From: Candidatus Poribacteria bacterium
GTDB taxonomy: Bacteria > Poribacteria > WGA-4E > WGA-3G
Direction: 5' to 3'
DNA: 8,683 bases
NCBI GenBank assembly: GCA_009845505.1
Contig: VXZL01000680.1
Location: 1-8,683, forward strand
Shown here: positions 5,122-8,683 of the stretch, in pieces
How the letters are laid out: each line of letters begins with the position of its first letter
Position numbering within the stretch: the stretch's first letter is position 1
Position numbers and translations under genes: made by a program
The notes under the pieces: generated by a model
Databases searched by the model: none
Told to the model about the DNA's origin: nothing
Seen by the model: the letters and a program-made list of their open reading frames with translations, nothing else

Positions 5122-6162
5122 TTAGAGTACTTCTTTCAGAAACTCAAATGCACCAACGCCATGGAAGCTATGTCCGGCTTCAAACACCTCAAGTCCTAAT
5201 TTATCATCAGCGTCGAAATGTTTGAAAATTGCTTTTGCCTCATTAACCGCGAAGCGGGTGGCTTCAATCGGAAAAATCGTGTCTTCCGTACCCGATTCAA
5301 CAAAGAGCGCACGCGGTGCGATGAGTCCGGCTATGTCGTACATTTCTGCATATTGTAGCACATTTGGTATGTAATTGTCTATACAATGGCTGAGACTCAG
5401 GATGCTGTCCCGAAATGTGTTAAAATAGCCACTCACGACAGCCGCTTTAACACGGGGATCAATCGCCGCGGTAAAGAAGGTCGTTGTGCCACCGCCTGAG
5501 ATACCCATCACACCGAGACGGTTTGTGTCAATCTCCGGGCGCGTCGCCAAATAGTCAAATGCTCGCATCGCATCATAAACCCGCCACCCTACCATCGTTT
5601 GTCCGAGAAGGAGTGCTGCCCCCGCACTCGGTTGACAGGAGGAATTACCGCCGCCGCGCTCGCGCGCAATCGGGTCACGTCGGTGACCGAATCCGAATTG
5701 TTCGATCGCCAGTACAGTGTAACCGTGCGCAACACATTGGAGTGCGAAATCGTTTTGGTAGCCACCGTATTCTGATCGCATGCTACCATCTTCCTCAATG
5801 CCCACGATGTCGTCTACGCCGCGCCCATGTCCTGCGAGACAAAGAACCGCTGGGTTCGGTGCTGAACCGTTGAGATGCTTAGGCGTAAGCAGATAACCGA
5901 AGACAGCCATCTCTGGACGGCTCTTAAACTGCACCGTCTCACGGAAATAGGTCGGGAATTCGGACGATTCTAAAACTTCCGATGCTAAGGCACACGGTTC
6001 TCCGGGAAACCCACCGACCAGTTCGATAAGTTTTGCCCGAAGTTCCTGTTGCCACGCTTTCGCTTCAGTGAGCGTTGTCGCTTGGAATGCAAGGTGGCGC
6101 GGTGTATCACTGTATAACTGGTGTGAGAAGGCTAAGGTGTCTCTTTCATGTTCATGATACAT
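5122..6162 (-). CDS. Alpha/beta hydrolase (dienelactone hydrolase / acetyl-esterase-like)
   Basis: A 346-residue alpha/beta-hydrolase with no signal peptide, so cytosolic. After a 75-residue N-terminal helical part comes the core: strand PAVLCLAGHGRG (104-115), which supplies the oxyanion region, then the nucleophile elbow GVMGISGGG with S222, ESGTEDTIFP with D294, and EAGHSFHG with H331. The Ser-Asp-His triad is complete. The layout, with a long insert at about 116-175 (YGGYQNDFA, IEQFGFGHRRDP), resembles the Abhydrolase_7 / acetyl-xylan-esterase-like group that cleaves esters, often on carbohydrates. The substrate is unknown. The ATG start has GGAG 7 bases upstream. The gene follows DUF1015 by 44 bases and precedes cinA by 14, suggesting one transcript with at least cinA. 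Confidence 0.87.
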   Translation of the reverse strand: MYHEHERDTLAFSHQLYSDTPRHLAFQATTLTEAKAWQQELRAKLIELVGGFPGEPCALASEVLESSEFPTYFRETVQFKSRPEMAVFGYLLTPKHLNGSAPNPAVLCLAGHGRGVDDIVGIEEDGSMRSEYGGYQNDFALQCVAHGYTVLAIEQFGFGHRRDPIARERGGGNSSCQPSAGAALLLGQTMVGWRVYDAMRAFDYLATRPEIDTNRLGVMGISGGGTTTFFTAAIDPRVKAAVVSGYFNTFRDSILSLSHCIDNYIPNVLQYAEMYDIAGLIAPRALFVESGTEDTIFPIEATRFAVNEAKAIFKHFDADDKLGLEVFEAGHSFHGVGAFEFLKEVL

Positions 6163-6206
6163 CGTGTGTCTCCAAAGAGTAAAATGTTTGAAGATCGTTT
6201 ACAACA

Positions 6207-7469
6207 TTATCGATTCAACAGGTTTAAAACCAGCCCGGTCGCCATTTTTGGATAAAAATAAGTCGATTTCTGTGGCATTGTTGAACCCGCCATAGCCACG
6301 TCCAACACTTGTTCAACGGGTGTCGGGTTCATGAGGAGCGCAACGCTACCCACTCTGCTTTTTACGTGTTCAACGGCATCATCTGCGTAAGCCGTGTAAC
6401 TAATATGTTCCGCTAATGTCTCAACCTGAAACATCTCTTTGATGAGAGTTTCTTGTACGAGACTTACGTCTAATTGCCGTGGTAATGTTGCGTGTGGAAT
6501 TAATAGGTGATAGTTGTCGTCTGCCGTGTACATGCCGACAGCAGCTGATTTCCCTTTCAATGCCTCCAATTTTGCCATAAGATTTGCTTGCGTGTCAATC
6601 TCATGCACTTCAAATACTTCAGGCAATTTCGCAATAGCCCGCGAAATCTGATGAGGACTTAGATTATCTAACAATCGGTGAATCGCCAAGACAGCCAAAC
6701 CGGGAGACTCCATCCGGACAAGGTTCATCATCATATAGCCGTAACCAGTCGATTCGGTGTTCGGCAGTTTTTGCGTCATTTCCTCCTGAAAAGCCAGCGC
6801 GGTTTCATAACGGTGGTGTCCGTCAGCAATCAGAAGCCGTTTCGATGAAAAAAGTTCTTGAATCTCACGATTGCGTTCTGTGTCATCTAAACACCACAAT
6901 TGATGTGTACTGCCGAAGGTCTCTGGACAGTCAACTTCAGGGGAATATGCATCGGTGAAACTTTGCATAATCTGTTCAATATCGCCGCTCGGATCGCCAT
7001 AAAGCAGAAAGATGGGACTGAGGTTCGCGTGGCATGCACGCATGAGATTAAGCCGATCTGCCTTCGGAGCGGCGTGTGTCTTTTCGTGCGGGAGGATGAT
7101 TTTGTTTTCAAAGGGTTCGAGTTTGACGAGGGCAATCAGAGCACGGCGGGTGTAGTTTTTTCCGTCTGGCGCACTAAACGATTGATCGTAGATGTAATAT
7201 CGCGGTGTTGGGTCCTGTACAAGTGTATCGTCTGAAATCCACCGGTTCATCAGTGCCGCGGCTCGCGTATACTGATTAGCGTCCTCAGTGTCATCTTCAC
7301 AAGGTTGGCTTAAAATTAAATGAATGATATTGGCAGGATGGCGTGCTTCTAAAGTAAGTCGTTCTTCAGTTTTGATCACATCATACGGTGGAGCGATGAC
7401 GTTCTCAATTTTGTCTATCTGTACTGTATTGTAACGTAAGCCGCAAAACGGTATAACTGTTGTTTCCAT
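6207..7469 (-). CDS. DUF1015 family protein
   Basis: A 420-residue cytosolic protein of the DUF1015 family (COG4198), at the family's normal length. Signature motifs are all present: IPFCGLRY near the start, VIAPPYDVI (24-32), PHEKT (127-131) followed by KADRLNLMRACHANLSPIF, and IADGHHRYETALAFQ (214 onward). The clustered His, Asp and Glu residues in these motifs suggest an enzyme, but the reaction is not established. In other bacteria, especially Firmicutes, the family is often encoded near serine-biosynthesis genes (from memory). Here the next gene upstream in the transcript direction is a cysteine synthase 143 bases away, which fits a role around serine, phosphoserine or cysteine. No good Shine-Dalgarno precedes the ATG at 7469. 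A PLP-binding or SerC-like activity should not be assumed. Confidence 0.88.
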   Translation of the reverse strand: METTVIPFCGLRYNTVQIDKIENVIAPPYDVIKTEERLTLEARHPANIIHLILSQPCEDDTEDANQYTRAAALMNRWISDDTLVQDPTPRYYIYDQSFSAPDGKNYTRRALIALVKLEPFENKIILPHEKTHAAPKADRLNLMRACHANLSPIFLLYGDPSGDIEQIMQSFTDAYSPEVDCPETFGSTHQLWCLDDTERNREIQELFSSKRLLIADGHHRYETALAFQEEMTQKLPNTESTGYGYMMMNLVRMESPGLAVLAIHRLLDNLSPHQISRAIAKLPEVFEVHEIDTQANLMAKLEALKGKSAAVGMYTADDNYHLLIPHATLPRQLDVSLVQETLIKEMFQVETLAEHISYTAYADDAVEHVKSRVGSVALLMNPTPVEQVLDVAMAGSTMPQKSTYFYPKMATGLVLNLLNR

Positions 7470-7519
7470 ATTGTTTAACTATTGAATCGGGTCACCGCTC
7501 CACAATGTAAAGCGAAGAC

Positions 7520-7546
7520 AAATTGTTCGCTAATCGCTCACAATTT
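7520..7546. repeat. Inverted repeat in the cysM-DUF1015 spacer
   Basis: Arms AAATTGT (7520-7526) and ACAATTT (7540-7546) pair perfectly across 13 bases, about 50 bases before the DUF1015 start. The spacing suits a dimeric regulator site for DUF1015, but AT-rich arms of this length can arise by chance. Nothing else of note is visible in this 143-base spacer. Confidence 0.3.
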
Positions 7547-7612
7547 CGTTTCACGGTGGTTTTCAGTCCTGTAACAAACCTTTCGTAACCTAAAACAAAT
7601 TTTTTAAAAGAG

Positions 7613-8542
7613 TTAATCCCATAGGCGTGTACTAAAATAACGCTCGCCGAGATCGTTAAAGACTGTGACGATAATACCTTCCTGAATTTCTTGGGCGACT
7701 TTGTATGCCCCATAAAGGTAGCCACCCGAAGATTGCCCGACGAACCAACCCCGTCGAGCCAGTCGGCTACACATTTCATGCGCATTTTCAATCGTAGCCG
7801 GAATGCGATGATCAATTACAGATGCGTCGAGAATCTCTGGCACGATGTCATCTGGATGCCCCAAGGGTTTGAGTCCTTCGATCCCCGGAAACACCTCAGG
7901 CGCAATCGAGCAGACTTGGATATCTGGATTATAGGTCTTCAGGCGTTTGCCGACCCCTGTGATAGTGCCACCCGTTCCGACACCCGCGACGAAGTGCGTA
8001 ACGTTCCCTCCTGTCTGTTGCCAGATTTCAACCCCAGTGGTGTCGTAATGTGCCCGCCAATTGTTTTCGTTTTCGTATTGCGATTTGAAAAAATACTTCT
8101 CTGGATCCGCTTCGTGGCGGCGGTCAACCTCTCGCAACGCCTCATCATAACCGAGGATGGCATCGGTATAGATAATTTTCGCGCCGTGTGAATGAATGCG
8201 TTTTTTTCGCTCTTCACTGGCGTTGTCTGGAATCACAAGTTCAACTTTATAGCCGAGAGCCGCGCCTATCATCGCGTAAGCGATCCCAGCGTTACCGGAA
8301 CTCGAGTCAAGGATAACTTTTTCCCGCGTGAGTTCTCCAGAGGCAATCGCCTCCGTAAGCATTCTTAAAACAGGTCGGTCTTTGATTGAGCCACCAGGGT
8401 TGTAGGTTTCTATCTTTGCATAAATCTCGACATTTGGCAGCTCATCAGCAAAGAGATCTATTTTGGCAAGCGGTGTCTGGCCTATGATTTGAAGCAGTGG
8501 ATACTCTGAAAGATTCACCTTTTCAGGCTTTCGCTGGCTCAT
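7613..8542 (-). CDS. cysM: PLP-dependent cysteine synthase, CysM-like
   Basis: A 309-residue fold-type II PLP enzyme of the cysteine synthase / cystathionine beta-synthase family, making L-cysteine from an activated serine and a sulfur donor in the cytosol. K54 in NPGGSIKDRP is the PLP Schiff-base lysine. SSGNAG (81-86) is the substrate loop, GTGGT (189-193) the phosphate-binding loop, and QSSGG (270-274) holds the serine near the pyridine nitrogen. SIKDRP and IEGLKPLGHPDDIVPEILD resemble the CysM branch more than CysK. The substrate loop differs from the usual TSGNTG by T to S and T to A. There is no CBS or haem domain, so it is not a complete cystathionine beta-synthase. The acceptor may be O-acetylserine or O-phosphoserine. 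The start is ATG at 8542 with only a distant AGGA upstream. Hairpin repeats lie just upstream of the gene. Confidence 0.86.
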   Translation of the reverse strand: MSQRKPEKVNLSEYPLLQIIGQTPLAKIDLFADELPNVEIYAKIETYNPGGSIKDRPVLRMLTEAIASGELTREKVILDSSSGNAGIAYAMIGAALGYKVELVIPDNASEERKKRIHSHGAKIIYTDAILGYDEALREVDRRHEADPEKYFFKSQYENENNWRAHYDTTGVEIWQQTGGNVTHFVAGVGTGGTITGVGKRLKTYNPDIQVCSIAPEVFPGIEGLKPLGHPDDIVPEILDASVIDHRIPATIENAHEMCSRLARRGWFVGQSSGGYLYGAYKVAQEIQEGIIVTVFNDLGERYFSTRLWD

Positions 8543-8589
8543 GTAGCGTTATCTATCCTACCTTTTGTGTTATTTAGGACTTAGGCACT

Positions 8590-8683
8590 CCACTGGTAGG
8601 TGCGGTTTCTAACCGCACCGGCTGCGTCGTTTGTAACCGCATTCCACTGGTAGGTGCGGTTTCTAACCGCACCGGCTGCGTCG
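8590..8683. repeat. 54-base tandem repeat carrying hairpin copies 3 and 4
   Basis: A first unit (8590-8643) and a second, cut by the window edge at 40 bases (8644-8683), are identical over the shared part. Each begins CCACTGGTA and contains the hairpin arms GGTGCGGTT / AACCGCACC (8599-8619 and 8653-8673), then GGCTGCGTCG. The first unit also has TTTGTAACCGCA (8630-8641), a one-mismatch copy of the right half of the hairpin. More units may follow outside the window. Confidence 0.9.

Noticed and set aside
7492..7815. Minus-strand reading frame of 107 codons
   Set aside because: Most of it overlaps the cysteine synthase in another frame. The part in the spacer shows no recognisable domain, and there is no separate start signal.
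7691..8191. Plus-strand frame of 166 codons opposite the cysteine synthase
   Set aside because: It is fully antisense to a gene with intact catalytic motifs. Its composition (many Arg, Cys, Trp) is typical of a shadow frame.
8590..8683. CRISPR array
   Set aside because: The 54-base units are identical throughout, with no unique spacers, and no cas gene is present. The palindromes fit a REP-like repeat.

Overview
The window is bacterial chromosomal DNA from a gene-dense genome of moderate GC content with short spacers. It has no rRNA, tRNA, transposase or phage gene. The best guess for the source is Candidatus Poribacteria or a similar uncultured lineage. That guess rests on the interspersed hairpin repeat (arms GGTGCGGTT and AACCGCACC around TCT) in three of the spacers, on an orphan-operon PIN toxin pair and on the Gfo/Idh/MocA, SDR and alpha/beta-hydrolase gene mix. 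It comes from memory and was not tested by a search.

Left part (1-2020), plus strand. A hairpin repeat is followed by a candidate extended -10 promoter. Next come a small coiled-coil protein (122-463) and a PIN-domain ribonuclease (466-963), which together look like a VapBC-type toxin-antitoxin pair. A Gfo/Idh/MocA oxidoreductase (968-2020) starts 4 bases after the toxin stop and so is probably on the same transcript. It converges on the minus-strand block with only 13 bases between the two stops.

Rest of the window (2034-8542), all minus strand. Read in the direction of transcription the order is a CysM-like cysteine synthase, a DUF1015 protein, an alpha/beta hydrolase, a short CinA-type MoCF-domain protein, translation initiation factor IF-1 with a long charged N-terminal extension, a coiled-coil J-domain protein, and a classical SDR oxidoreductase. 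Hydrolase and cinA are 14 bases apart with the cinA Shine-Dalgarno beside the hydrolase stop, so they are probably coupled. The other spacers are 44 to 143 bases and may hold separate promoters. The genes do not form one obvious pathway. The most suggestive link is DUF1015 beside cysteine synthase (serine/phosphoserine to cysteine).

Non-coding structure. The hairpin repeat occurs at 16-36, 2805-2825 (a diverged copy with a compensatory arm change) and twice at the right edge in a 54-base tandem unit. A separate hairpin at 4278-4301 follows cinA. Four tandem 7-base repeats (AACTTAT type) overlap the stop of the J-domain gene. Two perfect inverted repeats lie inside the PIN toxin gene.

No clearly new multi-gene defence or biosynthetic system is visible. 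The items most worth following are the IF-1 extension, the antitoxin without a recognisable DNA-binding fold together with the palindromes in its toxin gene, and the hairpin repeat family.
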